Counted from the first letter of the stretch, positions 41,205 to 51,500 are shown. The stretch is DNA of 64,000 nt from Streptomyces luteogriseus (GCF_014205055.1 NZ_JACHMS010000001.1:6386001-6450000), one strand, 5' to 3'. Program-made: numbers and translations. The notes: a model not told the origin generated them from the letters alone.

Positions 41205-42302
41205 GTGCATGTCGTACTCGCCGGCGGAGGAACCGCGGGCCACATCGAGCCCGCGCTCGCCCTCGCGGATGCCCTGCGCAGGCAGGACCCGAGCGTGGGC
41301 ATCACGGCCCTGGGCACGGAGCGCGGCCTCGAGACCCGTCTCGTACCCGAGCGCGGGTACGAACTCGCGCTGATCCCCGCCGTTCCGCTGCCGCGCAAGC
41401 CCACCCCCGAGCTGATCACCGTCCCGGGCCGGCTGCGCGGCACGATCAAGGCGACCGAGCAGATCCTGGAACGCACCAAGGCGGACGCCGTGGTCGGCTT
41501 CGGCGGCTACGTCGCCCTGCCCGGCTACCTCGCGGCCAAGCGCCTGGGCGTGCCGATCGTGATCCACGAGGCCAACGCCCGCCCGGGCCTGGCCAACAAG
41601 ATCGGCTCGCGCTACGCCAGCCAGGTCGCCGTCTCCACGCCCGACAGCAAGCTGCGGGGCGCCCGCTACATCGGCATCCCGCTGCGCCGCTCCATCGCCA
41701 CGCTCGACCGGGCCGCCGTGCGCCCCGAGGCCCGGGCCGCGTTCGGGCTCGACCCGAACCTGCCCACGCTGCTGGTCACGGGTGGCTCCCAGGGCGCCCG
41801 CCGCCTCAACGAGGTCGTCCAGCAGGTCGCCCCCTGGCTCCAGCAGGCCGGGATCCAGATCCTGCACGCCGTCGGCCCGAAGAACGAACTGCCGCAGGTC
41901 CACCAGATGCCGGGGATGCCCCCCTACATCCCGGTAAGTTACCTGGACCGGATGGACCTCGCGTACGCCGCGGCCGACATGATGCTCTGCCGCGCGGGCG
42001 CGATGACCGTCGCCGAACTCTCCGCCGTCGGGCTCCCCGCCGCCTACGTCCCGCTGCCCATCGGCAACGGCGAACAGCGGCTCAACGCCCAGCCGGTGGT
42101 CAAGGCCGGCGGCGGACTGCTGGTCGACGACGCGGAGCTGACCCCCGAGTGGGTCCAGCAGAACGTCCTGCCCGTGCTCGCCGACCCGCACCGGCTGTAC
42201 CAGATGTCCCGCGCCGCCGCCGAGTTCGGCCGCCGGGACGCCGACGACCTGCTCGTCGGCATGGTGTACGAGGCGATCGCCGCCAGTCGTGCACACCGAT
42301 AG
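41205..42302 (+). CDS. murG: UDP-GlcNAc:lipid I N-acetylglucosaminyltransferase MurG
   Basis: A 365-residue GT-B enzyme on the inner face of the membrane that makes lipid II. The N-terminal glycine loop VVLAGGGTAGHIEPALALADAL, GFGGYVALPGYLAAK, HEANARPGLANKI, LLVTGGSQGARRLNE and CRAGAMTVAELSAVGLPAAYVPLP are the known substrate-binding elements. GTG at 41205, 6 bases after the ftsW stop. Confidence 0.97.
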   Translation: MHVVLAGGGTAGHIEPALALADALRRQDPSVGITALGTERGLETRLVPERGYELALIPAVPLPRKPTPELITVPGRLRGTIKATEQILERTKADAVVGFGGYVALPGYLAAKRLGVPIVIHEANARPGLANKIGSRYASQVAVSTPDSKLRGARYIGIPLRRSIATLDRAAVRPEARAAFGLDPNLPTLLVTGGSQGARRLNEVVQQVAPWLQQAGIQILHAVGPKNELPQVHQMPGMPPYIPVSYLDRMDLAYAAADMMLCRAGAMTVAELSAVGLPAAYVPLPIGNGEQRLNAQPVVKAGGGLLVDDAELTPEWVQQNVLPVLADPHRLYQMSRAAAEFGRRDADDLLVGMVYEAIAASRAHR

Positions 42303-42327
42303 GACTGTATGACGGAAGGCAGGGAGC

Positions 42328-43122
42328 GTGGCCGGATCGACCACCGCCGAGCGCGGTGAACGCCAGCAGGAGTCGTCCGGCCCGCCGCCCCGCCCGAGGT
42401 CGCGGCGGGCCCGGCTCCGCGCGCTCGTCCTCCTGGGCCTCGCCCTGGTCTTCCTCGGCATTCCGACGATCTGGCTGTTCTACGGCTCCGACTGGCTGCG
42501 CGCCGAGCACGTCTCGGTGTCCGGCACCCGGGTGCTGACGCCGGCTCAGGTCGAGGCGGCGGCCGAGGTTCCGCTGGGGAAGCCGCTGATTTCCGTCGAC
42601 ACCGATGCGATCGAGACGCGACTGCGCCGGAAATTGCCCCGAATTGACGCGGTTGACGTGGTCCGTTCCTGGCCCCACGGAATCGACCTGAAAGTGGTTG
42701 AACGGACTCCGGTTCTGATTGTCCAAAAGGGCGGAAAGTTCGTAGAAGTGGACGATGACGGTGTCCGCTTCGCCACGGTTTCCGAAGCCCCGAAAGGCGT
42801 CCCCGCACTGGAATTGACGCTCTCCCGCGCCGACTCCGCCGCCGCGAGCCTGCGCCGCTTCGGCGAGCCCCGGCTGGTACGCGCCGCGGTCGGCGTCGCC
42901 CGGGCGGTTCCGGCCGCCGTCGCGCACGAGACACGGACCGTCAAGGTCCGTTCCTTCGACGACATCTCGCTGGAGTTGAGGGGCGGCCGCACGGTCCTCT
43001 GGGGAAGCGCTGAGAAGGGTGCCGCCAAGGCCCGCACGCTCACCGCTCTGATGAAAGCCTCGCCCGGCGCGCGGTACTTCGACGTGAGCGTCCCCACCGC
43101 GCCTGCGTCATCAGGGAGTTGA
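42328..43122 (+). CDS. ftsQ: Cell division protein FtsQ
   Basis: A 264-residue bitopic division protein. A basic cytosolic part precedes one helix (LRALVLLGLALVFLGIPTIWLFYG, about 30-53). The POTRA domain follows (LRAEHVSVSGTRVLTPAQVEAAAEV) and then the FtsQ domain (RIDAVDVVRSWPHGIDLKVVERTPV). It scaffolds FtsL/DivIC in the divisome. GTG at 42328. The G+C drops slightly around 42590-42800. Confidence 0.95.
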   Translation: MAGSTTAERGERQQESSGPPPRPRSRRARLRALVLLGLALVFLGIPTIWLFYGSDWLRAEHVSVSGTRVLTPAQVEAAAEVPLGKPLISVDTDAIETRLRRKLPRIDAVDVVRSWPHGIDLKVVERTPVLIVQKGGKFVEVDDDGVRFATVSEAPKGVPALELTLSRADSAAASLRRFGEPRLVRAAVGVARAVPAAVAHETRTVKVRSFDDISLELRGGRTVLWGSAEKGAAKARTLTALMKASPGARYFDVSVPTAPASSGS

Positions 43123-43410
43123 CGCACATCCGCGCAGGCCAGCACCCTGGTTGGGCAGTGCTACGGCTGATCACATAGGGTGAAAAGAAAAACGGGAGGT
43201 TCGGCGTGTTCGTTGAACGTGCGCCACTTGTCGACTTAGTGTCCTGTTCAGAAGACTCCAAGGAACAGACACACTGGTAACCCTAAACTTCAGGGTTAGG
43301 GTTCGGGTCGGCGATACGGACCGTCCCATTCGGCATCAGTCGTCGGGTCGCGGGGCGCAGGGCGTCACGCTGATTCGGCGACACGTAACTCGAGGCGAGA
43401 GGCCTTCGAC
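43123..43410 (+). promoter_or_regulatory. ftsZ promoter region
   Basis: This 288-base interval is the largest gap inside the cluster and has clearly lower G+C. In S. coelicolor ftsZ is known to have several promoters here, one induced in sporulating hyphae. Two GACAC motifs, the core of WhiA sites, are at 43268-43272 and 43380-43384. A hairpin AACCCT / AGGGTT (43279-43284 with 43292-43297) lies between. I did not assign individual -10 boxes. Confidence 0.75.
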
Positions 43411-44604
43411 GTGGCAGCACCGCAGAACTACCTCGCAGTCATCAAAGTCATCGGTGTCGGCGGCGGTGGTGTCAATGCCATCAACCGGATGATCGAGGTC
43501 GGTCTCAAGGGCGTCGAGTTCATCGCCATCAACACCGACGCGCAAGCTCTGTTGATGAGCGACGCCGACGTCAAGCTGGACGTCGGCCGTGAACTCACCC
43601 GCGGACTCGGCGCCGGAGCCAACCCGGCCGTGGGCCGCAAGGCCGCCGAGGACCACCGCGAGGAGATCGAGGAGGTCCTCAAGGGGGCCGACATGGTCTT
43701 CGTGACAGCCGGTGAAGGCGGCGGCACCGGCACCGGCGGCGCGCCCGTCGTGGCCAACATCGCCCGCTCGCTCGGTGCCCTCACCATCGGTGTGGTCACC
43801 CGCCCGTTCACCTTCGAGGGACGGCGCCGGGCGAACCAGGCCGAGGACGGCATCGCCGAACTCCGCGAAGAGGTCGACACCCTCATCGTCATCCCGAACG
43901 ACCGGCTGCTGTCCATCTCGGACCGCCAGGTCTCGGTGCTGGACGCCTTCAAGTCGGCCGACCAGGTCCTGCTCTCCGGTGTCCAGGGCATCACCGACCT
44001 CATCACCACCCCGGGCCTGATCAACCTCGACTTCGCCGACGTCAAGTCGGTCATGTCCGAGGCCGGCTCGGCCCTGATGGGCATCGGCTCGGCCCGCGGC
44101 GACGACCGCGCGGTGGCCGCCGCCGAGATGGCGATCTCCTCGCCGCTGCTGGAGGCGTCCATCGACGGCGCCCGCGGTGTGCTGCTCTCCATCTCCGGCG
44201 GCTCCGACCTCGGTCTGTTCGAGATCAACGAGGCCGCCCAGCTGGTGAGCGAGGCAGCCCACCCCGAGGCCAACATCATCTTCGGCGCGGTCATCGACGA
44301 CGCCCTCGGTGACGAGGTGCGGGTCACCGTGATCGCGGCCGGATTCGACGGCGGTCAGCCGCCCGCCAAGCGGGACAACGTCCTCGGCTCGTCCTCGGCC
44401 AAGCGCGAGGAGCCGGCCCCGGCACGGCAGACCGAGAGCCGCCCCTCCTTCGGATCGCTCGGCAGCGTGACCCCGAAGGAGGACCCGGAGCCCGCTCCGG
44501 AGCCGGTCAAGGACATCCCGGTCGCCCCGCCGGTCCCGCCGGCGCCGCGGACCTACTCGGACAGCGCGGCCGAGGAACTGGACGTACCGGACTTCCTCAA
44601 GTGA
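43411..44604 (+). CDS. ftsZ: Cell division GTPase FtsZ
   Basis: A 397-residue tubulin-like GTPase that forms the Z ring; in streptomycetes it makes cross-walls and sporulation ladders. IKVIGVGGGGVNAINRM and the tubulin signature GEGGGTGTGGAPVVA are present, as is the T7 loop NLDFADVKSVM with its catalytic Asp. A linker of about 60 residues ends in the C-terminal peptide EELDVPDFLK, the docking site for SepF and other partners. GTG at 43411 follows GAGAGG. Confidence 0.98.
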   Translation: MAAPQNYLAVIKVIGVGGGGVNAINRMIEVGLKGVEFIAINTDAQALLMSDADVKLDVGRELTRGLGAGANPAVGRKAAEDHREEIEEVLKGADMVFVTAGEGGGTGTGGAPVVANIARSLGALTIGVVTRPFTFEGRRRANQAEDGIAELREEVDTLIVIPNDRLLSISDRQVSVLDAFKSADQVLLSGVQGITDLITTPGLINLDFADVKSVMSEAGSALMGIGSARGDDRAVAAAEMAISSPLLEASIDGARGVLLSISGGSDLGLFEINEAAQLVSEAAHPEANIIFGAVIDDALGDEVRVTVIAAGFDGGQPPAKRDNVLGSSSAKREEPAPARQTESRPSFGSLGSVTPKEDPEPAPEPVKDIPVAPPVPPAPRTYSDSAAEELDVPDFLK

Positions 44605-44614
44605 TCCTTCAGTC

Positions 44615-45346
44615 GTGATAGGACAGCGCGAAAGCGCGAGCGGCGCGCACTTCGGCTTCACCGACCGGTGGGGCGGGGTGAGCGCCGCTCCGTATGAGGA
44701 GCTCAACCTCGGCGGAGCGGTCGGCGACGATCCCGAGGCCGTACGCGCCAACCGGGACCTGGCCGCCAAGTCCCTCGGCGTCGAGCCGGACCGGGTCGTC
44801 TGGATGAACCAGGTGCACGGGGCCGACGTGGCGGTGGTGGACGGGCCGTGGGGATCTTCGGCCCCGATCCCGTCGGTCGACGCGATCGTCACCACGCGCC
44901 GGGGGCTCGCCCTCGCCGTACTCACCGCCGACTGCGTGCCGGTGCTGCTCGCCGACCCCGTCGCCGGGGTCGCCGCCGCGGCCCACGCGGGCCGGCCCGG
45001 CATGATCGCCGGAGTCGTCCCGGCCGCGCTACGCGCGATGACGGAACTGGGCGCCGATCCCTCCCGGATCGTCGCCCGCACCGGGCCCACCGTCTGCGGC
45101 CGGTGCTACGAAGTGCCCGAGGCGATGCGCGCCGAGGTCTCCGCCATCGAGTCGGCGGCGTACGCCGAGACGAGTTGGGGCACACCGGCGGTCGACGTGA
45201 GCGCCGGAGTGCATGCCCAGCTGGAACGGCTCGGGGTGCGCGACCGGGAGCAGTCGCCGGTGTGCACGCTGGAGTCACGCGATCACTTCTCGTACCGCCG
45301 CGACCGCACCACCGGTCGGCTCGCGGGTTATGTGTGGCTGGACTGA
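44615..45346 (+). CDS. pgeF: Laccase-domain protein, peptidoglycan editing factor family (YlmD)
   Basis: A 243-residue protein of the DUF152/YfiH family. The conserved metal-site residues are visible: His in MNQVHGADV, Cys in LTADCVPVLL and His in AAAHAGRPG. Family members cleave or edit misincorporated muropeptide precursors in E. coli, and others act as purine nucleoside phosphorylases or polyphenol oxidases. GTG at 44615, 10 bases after ftsZ, so likely co-transcribed. Confidence 0.9.
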   Translation: MIGQRESASGAHFGFTDRWGGVSAAPYEELNLGGAVGDDPEAVRANRDLAAKSLGVEPDRVVWMNQVHGADVAVVDGPWGSSAPIPSVDAIVTTRRGLALAVLTADCVPVLLADPVAGVAAAAHAGRPGMIAGVVPAALRAMTELGADPSRIVARTGPTVCGRCYEVPEAMRAEVSAIESAAYAETSWGTPAVDVSAGVHAQLERLGVRDREQSPVCTLESRDHFSYRRDRTTGRLAGYVWLD

Positions 45347-45352
45347 TAGGGC

Positions 45353-46072
45353 ATGACGGACCGTAAGGACGAACTCGCCGCAAATCTGGCGAAGGTGGAG
45401 CGGCGTATCGCCGACGCGTGCGCGGCCGCGGGGCGGGCACGCGACGAGGTGACCCTCATCGTGGTCACCAAGACCTACCCCGCGAGTGATGTGCGGACCC
45501 TCGCGGAACTCGGCGTGCGGCACGTCGCCGAGAACCGCGACCAGGACGCGGCCCCCAAGGCCGAGGCCTGCTCGGATCTGCCCCTCACCTGGCACTTCGT
45601 GGGTCAACTCCAGACCAACAAGGTGCGATCGGTGGTCGGTTACGCGGATTCCGTGCAGTCCGTCGATCGTTCCAAGCTCGTCACGGCTCTGTCGAAGGAG
45701 GCCGTCAGGGCCGGGCGTGAACTGGGATGCCTGCTCCAGGTCGCACTCGACGCCGGGGAGAGCGGCCGGGGTGAGCGGGGAGGAGTCGGGCCCGGCGGCA
45801 TCGGGGAGTTGGCCGATCTCGTGGCCGGGGCCCCGGGGCTCCGGCTCGACGGACTGATGACCGTCGCACCGCTGACCGGCGAGTACGCCGGACGCGAACT
45901 GGCGGCCTTCGAGCGGTTGATGGTTTTGTCGACCGACCTGCGCCGGAGTCATCCGGCTGCCACCATGGTCTCGGCAGGGATGAGTACGGACCTCGAACAG
46001 GCCGTGACGGCCGGAGCGACACATGTGCGCGTCGGCAGCGCGGTACTCGGAGTCCGCCCCAGGCTCGGGTAA
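45353..46072 (+). CDS. ylmE: YggS-family pyridoxal phosphate homeostasis protein (YlmE)
   Basis: A 239-residue alanine-racemase-fold protein without catalytic racemase domain. The PLP lysine is in IVVTKTYPASDV; GVRHVAENRDQDA, WHFVGQLQTNK, SVQSVDR and MSAGMSTDLEQAV-type ends (here VSAGMSTDLEQAVTAGATHVRVGSAVLG) are diagnostic. It probably balances PLP pools. Six bases follow the pgeF stop. Confidence 0.93.
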   Translation: MTDRKDELAANLAKVERRIADACAAAGRARDEVTLIVVTKTYPASDVRTLAELGVRHVAENRDQDAAPKAEACSDLPLTWHFVGQLQTNKVRSVVGYADSVQSVDRSKLVTALSKEAVRAGRELGCLLQVALDAGESGRGERGGVGPGGIGELADLVAGAPGLRLDGLMTVAPLTGEYAGRELAAFERLMVLSTDLRRSHPAATMVSAGMSTDLEQAVTAGATHVRVGSAVLGVRPRLG

Positions 46073-46201
46073 CGTCGCCAAGAAGTCGGACCACAGCAGA
46101 AAATATGGTCATTGCCGCCGATAGGCGGATTCAAGGACCTCGTGGATCGCGGGCACTTGGCAGTCGTCAGCCGATCCACCACAGAGCGGAGGACTCAGAG
46201 C

Positions 46202-46843
46202 ATGGCCGGCGCGATGCGCAAGATGGCGGTCTACCTCGGCCTCGTGGAGGACGATGGGTACGACGGCCGCGGATTCGACCCCGACGACGACTTCGAACCC
46301 GAACTGGACCCGGAGCCCGAGCGGGACCACCGACGGCACGAGCCGTCCCATCAGCCACACGTCTCACATCAGCCCCAAAGGGACGAAGAGGTACGAGTCG
46401 TACAGCCGCCCGCGCCTCGCGAACCGGCCGCCCGCTCCGCTTCGCTCCCCGCGGAATCCAACCGCCCGGCGCGCATCGCGCCCGTGGCATCCATCACACA
46501 AGAACGCGCAAGTCTGGAGAAGAACGCACCGGTGATCATGCCCAAGGTCGTGTCGGAACGAGAGCCTTACCGGATCACCACGCTTCACCCACGGACCTAC
46601 AACGAGGCCCGTACCATCGGGGAACACTTCCGTGAAGGCACTCCGGTGATCATGAATCTGACTGAGATGGATGACACAGATGCGAAGCGACTTGTCGACT
46701 TTGCGGCTGGTCTGGTGTTTGGTCTTCACGGCAGTATCGAGCGGGTGACGCAGAAGGTGTTCCTGTTGTCGCCTGCTAACGTCGATGTCACGGCGGAGGA
46801 CAAGGCCCGCATCGCAGAGGGCGGGTTCTTCAACCAGAGCTGA
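46202..46843 (+). CDS. sepF: Cell division protein SepF
   Basis: A 213-residue membrane anchor for FtsZ. It begins MAGAMRKMAVYLGLVED, an N-terminal amphipathic helix expected to bind membrane. A disordered Asp/Glu/Pro-rich linker (about 20-115) leads to the SepF core, with RITTLHPRTYNEARTIGEHFREGTPVIMNLTEMDDTDAKRLVDFAAGLVFGLHG. This core binds the FtsZ tail. ATG at 46202; a 129-base gap separates it from ylmE and may contain its own promoter. Confidence 0.96.
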   Translation: MAGAMRKMAVYLGLVEDDGYDGRGFDPDDDFEPELDPEPERDHRRHEPSHQPHVSHQPQRDEEVRVVQPPAPREPAARSASLPAESNRPARIAPVASITQERASLEKNAPVIMPKVVSEREPYRITTLHPRTYNEARTIGEHFREGTPVIMNLTEMDDTDAKRLVDFAAGLVFGLHGSIERVTQKVFLLSPANVDVTAEDKARIAEGGFFNQS

Positions 46844-46902
46844 GACGCACCACCGGAACAGCAGTACCGAGCAGGGCACAGGGGAGAGGGAAGCAAGAGG
46901 TC

Positions 46903-47190
46903 ATGAGCGTGGTTTTGGATGTCGTCTACATCGCGCTGATGTGCTTCCTCATCGTGCTCATCTTCCGGTTGGTCATGGACTATGTCTTCCAGTTCGCCCG
47001 CTCATGGCAACCCGGCAAGGCGATGGTGGTCGTTCTGGAGGCCACCTACACTGTCACTGATCCACCGCTCAAGCTTCTGCGGCGGGTCATTCCGCCGCTG
47101 CGTCTCGGGGGCGTGGCGCTCGACCTGTCCTTCTTCGTACTGATGATCATCGTCTACATCCTGATCACACTCGTGCGGAACGTGATGTGA
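46903..47190 (+). CDS. ylmG: YggT-family membrane protein (YlmG)
   Basis: A 95-residue protein with two helices (VVYIALMCFLIVLIFRLVMDYVF and LSFFVLMIIVYILITLV) around the family motif TDPPLKLLRRVIPPLRLGGVALDLS. It is conserved between sepF and divIVA in actinobacteria. Its role in division or chromosome organisation is not well defined. ATG at 46903. Confidence 0.93.
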   Translation: MSVVLDVVYIALMCFLIVLIFRLVMDYVFQFARSWQPGKAMVVVLEATYTVTDPPLKLLRRVIPPLRLGGVALDLSFFVLMIIVYILITLVRNVM

Positions 47191-47245
47191 GCGATGTGAC
47201 AGATACGGTCTTGCCGACTGCCGACGACTACGTTGAGGTGAAGAG

Positions 47246-48370
47246 ATGCCGTTGACCCCCGAGGACGTGCGGAACAAGCAGTTCACGACCGTCCGCCTCC
47301 GAGAAGGCTATGACGAGGACGAGGTCGATGCCTTCCTCGACGAGGTCGAAGCCGAACTGACCCGCCTGCTCCGTGAGAACGAGGACCTGCGCGCCAAACT
47401 GGCCGCGGCCACGCGCGCTGCTGCGCAGAACCAGCAGAACATGCGCAAGCCCCCGGAGCAGCAGGATCAGCAGCAGCAACAGCAGCAGCAGGGTATGCGC
47501 GGTCCGGGTGGTCCCGTCCCCGCCGGCATATCGGGCCCGCCGCAGCAGCAGATGGGTGGCCCCATGGGTGGCCCGCCCCAGCTGCCGAGCGGTGCCCCGC
47601 AGCTGCCCGCCGGTCCCGGCGGTCAGGGTGGACCTCAGGGTCCCGGCCCGATGGGCCAGGGTCCGGGTCCGATGGGCCAGCCCCCGATGCAGCAGCAGAT
47701 GGGCGGCCCCATGGGCGGCCCCGGCCCCATGGGCGGCCCGATGGGCGGCCCCGGTCAGGGAGGCCCCGGTGGCGACAGCGCCGCCCGTGTCCTCTCGCTG
47801 GCCCAGCAGACCGCCGACCAGGCGATCGCCGAGGCTCGTTCCGAGGCCAACAAGATCGTCGGCGAGGCGCGTTCGCGTGCCGAGGGTCTGGAGCGAGACG
47901 CCCGTGCCAAGGCTGACGCCCTGGAGCGGGACGCGCAGGAGAAGCACCGCGTCGCGATGGGCTCCCTGGAGTCCGCCCGCGCCACGCTGGAGCGCAAGGT
48001 CGAGGACCTGCGCGGCTTCGAGCGCGAGTACCGCACGCGCCTGAAGTCGTACCTGGAGTCGCAGCTGCGTCAGCTGGAGACCCAGGCAGACGACTCGCTG
48101 GCTCCGCCGCGCACTCCGGCTGCCGCGTCCCTCCCGCCGTCCCCGGCGCCTTCCATGGCTCCGGCCGGCGCGAGCGCCCCGTCCTACGGTGGCGGCAACC
48201 AGACGATGGGCGGCGGCCCGTCGCCGTCCGGTCCGTCCTACGGCGGTCAGCAGCAGATGTCGCCGGCGATGACCCAGCCGATGGCGCCGGTGCGTCCGCA
48301 GGGCCCGTCGCCGATGGGCCAGGCGCCCTCGCCCATGCGGGGCTTCCTGATCGACGAGGATGACAACTGA
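47246..48370 (+). CDS. divIVA: Polar growth determinant DivIVA (Wag31-like)
   Basis: A 374-residue coiled-coil protein that marks hyphal tips and directs apical wall growth; essential in S. coelicolor. The N-terminal DivIVA membrane-binding segment is MPLTPEDVRNKQFTTVRLREGYDEDEVDAFLDEVEAEL. It is followed by an unusual linker (about 70-170) of Gln runs and many GPMG/GP repeats. A long coiled coil (about 172-285; QQTADQAIAEARSEANKIVGEARSRAEGL) drives oligomerisation. The C-terminus is Pro/Gly/Ser/Met-rich and ends RGFLIDEDDN. Confidence 0.97.
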   Translation: MPLTPEDVRNKQFTTVRLREGYDEDEVDAFLDEVEAELTRLLRENEDLRAKLAAATRAAAQNQQNMRKPPEQQDQQQQQQQQGMRGPGGPVPAGISGPPQQQMGGPMGGPPQLPSGAPQLPAGPGGQGGPQGPGPMGQGPGPMGQPPMQQQMGGPMGGPGPMGGPMGGPGQGGPGGDSAARVLSLAQQTADQAIAEARSEANKIVGEARSRAEGLERDARAKADALERDAQEKHRVAMGSLESARATLERKVEDLRGFEREYRTRLKSYLESQLRQLETQADDSLAPPRTPAAASLPPSPAPSMAPAGASAPSYGGGNQTMGGGPSPSGPSYGGQQQMSPAMTQPMAPVRPQGPSPMGQAPSPMRGFLIDEDDN

Positions 48371-48413
48371 CGGCCTGATGGCCAGTAGTACGGCATAGAC
48401 GTCGGCAGCGTTC

Positions 48414-48451
48414 AGGGCGAGGCCCCGGGTGACCACCCGGGGCCTCGCCCT
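48414..48451 (+). terminator. Terminator of the dcw cluster
   Basis: A perfect 17-bp stem (AGGGCGAGGCCCCGGGT and its complement) with a GACC loop, followed by TT, 43 bases after the divIVA stop. Confidence 0.9.
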
Positions 48452-48520
48452 TTGCCACGCGCGTTCGTGTCCGCGTGCCCGCGTTCGTGCGTACACAGGC
48501 GCGGTCGTGCGCACGCAACG

Positions 48521-48567
48521 CCGAAGGCCCGGTCCCGCCAAGATCTTTGGCGGGACCGGGCCTTCGG
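48521..48567 (-). terminator. Terminator of ileS
   Basis: A perfect 21-bp inverted repeat (48521-48541 with 48547-48567; arm contains GAAGGCCCGGTCCCGCC) with a 5-base loop, immediately beyond the ileS stop codon on the minus strand. Confidence 0.9.
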
Positions 48568-48575
48568 TCCGAGCG

Positions 48576-51500
48576 TTACGCCTTGCGCAGGCGGAAGGTC
48601 AGGGACAGGCCTTCGTCGGTGAAGGGCTCGCCGTAGGTGCCGTCCGCCTCGCCCTGGGCGAAGTCCGTGGCCAGAACCTCGTCGGCGATCAGGCCGGCGT
48701 GGTCGGTGAGGGCCTCGACCGTCGCCCGGTCCGTGGCCGTCCAGCGCAGTGCGATGCGGTCGGCCACGTCGAGGCCGCTGTTCTTGCGGGCCTCCTGGAT
48801 CAGGCGGATCGCGTCACGGGCCAGGCCCGCCCGGCGGAGTTCCTCGGTGATCTCCAGGTCCAGCGCGACCGTCGCACCCGAGTCGGAGGCCACCGACCAG
48901 CCCTCGCGCGGGGTCTCCGTGATGATGACCTCGTCGGGAGCCAGCGTGATGGTCTCGCCGTCGACCTCGACCGACGCCGTGCCCTCGCGCAGGGCCAGGG
49001 ACAGGGCTGCCGCGTCCGCGTTCGCCACGGCCTTGGCCACGTCCTGGACGCGCTTGCCGAACCGCTTGCCCAGGGCACGGAAGTTGGCCTTCGCCGTGGT
49101 GTCGACCAGGCTGCCGCCGACCTCGCTCAGCGTCGCCAGCGACTCGACGTTCAGCTCCTCCGTGATCTGCGTGCGCAGTTCGGAGCCCAGCGTCTCGAAG
49201 CCCGTCGCCGCGATCAGGGCGCGGGACAGCGGCTGGCGCGTCTTGACGCCCGACTCCGCGCGCGTGGCACGGCCCAGCTCCACCAGGCGGCGCACCAGGA
49301 CCATCTGCTTCGACAGCTCCGGGTCGATGGCGCCGAGGTCCGCCTTCGGCCAGGACGACAGGTGGACCGACTCGGGAGCGCCCGGGGTGACGGGGACGAT
49401 CAGGTCCTGCCAGACCCGCTCGGCGATGAACGGGGTGAGCGGGGCCATCAGCTGGGTGACCGTCTCGACGACCTCGTGCAGCGTGCGCAGGGCTGCCTTG
49501 TCGCCCTGCCAGAAGCGGCGACGCGAGCGGCGCACGTACCAGTTGGACAGGTCGTCGACGAATGCGGACAGCAGTTTGCCGGCGCGCTGGGTGTCGTAGG
49601 CGTCCAGCGCCTGGGTGACCTGGTCGGTGAGCGCGTGCAGTTCGGACAGCAGCCAGCGGTCCAGGACCGGACGGTCGGCCGGGGCCGGGTCGGCCTCGGA
49701 CGGGGCCCAGTCCGTCGTGCGGGCGTAGAGGGCCTGGAAGGCCACTGTGTTCCAGTACGTCAGGAGCGTCTTGCGGACGACTTCCTGGATCGTGCCGTGG
49801 CCCACGCGGCGGGCCGCCCACGGGGAGCCGCCGGCCGCCATGAACCAGCGGACCGCGTCGGCGCCGTGCCGGTCCATGAGCGGGATCGGGTCCAGGGTGT
49901 TGCCCAGGTGCTTGGACATCTTGCGGCCGTCCTCGGCGAGGATGTGGCCGAGGCAGACGACGTTCTCGTACGAGGACTTGTCGAAGACCAGCGTGCCGAC
50001 CGCCATCAGCGTGTAGAACCAGCCGCGGGTCTGGTCGATGGCCTCGCAGATGAACTGCGCGGGGTAGCGGGCCTCGAACAACTCCTTGTTCTTGTACGGG
50101 TAGCCCCACTGCGCGAACGGCATCGAGCCCGAGTCGTACCAGGCGTCGATCACCTCGGGCACGCGCGTGGCGGTCTTGCCGCAACCGCCCTGCGGACAGG
50201 CGAAGGTGACGTCGTCGATGAACGGGCGGTGCGGGTCCAGGCCCGACTGGTCCGTGCCGGTCAGCTCGGACAGTTCGGCGAGGGATCCGGCGCAGGTGAG
50301 GTGGTCGTCCTCGCAGCGCCAGATGGGCAGCGGGGTGCCCCAGTAGCGGTTGCGGGACAGCGCCCAGTCGATGTTGTTGTTCAGCCAGTCGCCGTAGCGG
50401 CCGTTCTTGACCGTGTCCGGGAACCAGTTGGTGCCCTCGTTCTCCGCGAGGAGGCGGTCCTTGATCTCCGTGGTGCGGATGTACCAGGAGGGCTGCGCGT
50501 AGTAGAGCAGCGCGGTGTGGCAGCGCCAGCAGTGCGGGTAGCTGTGCTCGTAGGGGATGTGCTTGAAGAGCAGGCCCCGGCTGTCGAGGTCCTCGGTGAG
50601 CTTCTCGTCGGCCTTCTTGAAGAAGACGCCGCCGACGAGGGGGACATCCTCCTCGAAGGTGCCGTCCGGGCGGACCGGGTTCACCACCGGCAGGCCGTAG
50701 GAGCGGCAGACCTTGAGGTCGTCCTCACCGAAGGCGGGGGACTGGTGGACCAGACCCGTGCCGTCCTCGGTGGTGACGTACTCGGCGTTGACCACGAAGT
50801 GCGCCTCGGCCGGGAACTCCACCAGCTCGAACGGGCGCTGGTACGTCCAGCGCTCCATCTCGGCGCCGGTGAAGGTCTGGCCGGTGGTCTCCCAGCCCTC
50901 GCCGAGGGCCTTGGCCAGGAGCGGCTCGGCGACGACCAGTTTCTCCTCACCGTTGGTCGCGACGACGTAGGTGACCTCGGGGTGCGCGGCGACCGCCGTG
51001 TTGGAGACCAGGGTCCAGGGCGTGGTCGTCCACACCAGGAGGGCGGCCTCGCCGGCGAGCGGGCCGGAGGTGAGCGGGAAGCGGACGAAGACCGACGGGT
51101 CGACGACCGTCTCGTAGCCCTGTGCCAGCTCGTGGTCGGACAGGCCCGTGCCGCAGCGGGGGCACCAGGGGGCGACGCGGTGGTCCTGGACCAGCAGGCC
51201 CTTGTTGAAGATCTCCTTCAGCGACCACCAGACGGACTCGATGTATTCGGGGTCCATCGTGCGGTACGGGTCCTGGAGGTCGGTCCAGTAGCCCATGCGG
51301 GTCGTGAGCGCCTCGAAGGCGTCGGTGTGCCGGGTCACCGACTCGCGGCACTTCGCGTTGAACTCCGCGATGCCGTACGCCTCGATGTCCTGCTTGCCGG
51401 AGAAGCCGAGCTCCTTCTCGACGGCGAGCTCGACCGGGAGGCCGTGGCAGTCCCAGCCGGCCTTGCGGGCCACGTGGTAGCCGCGCATGGTCCGGAAGCG

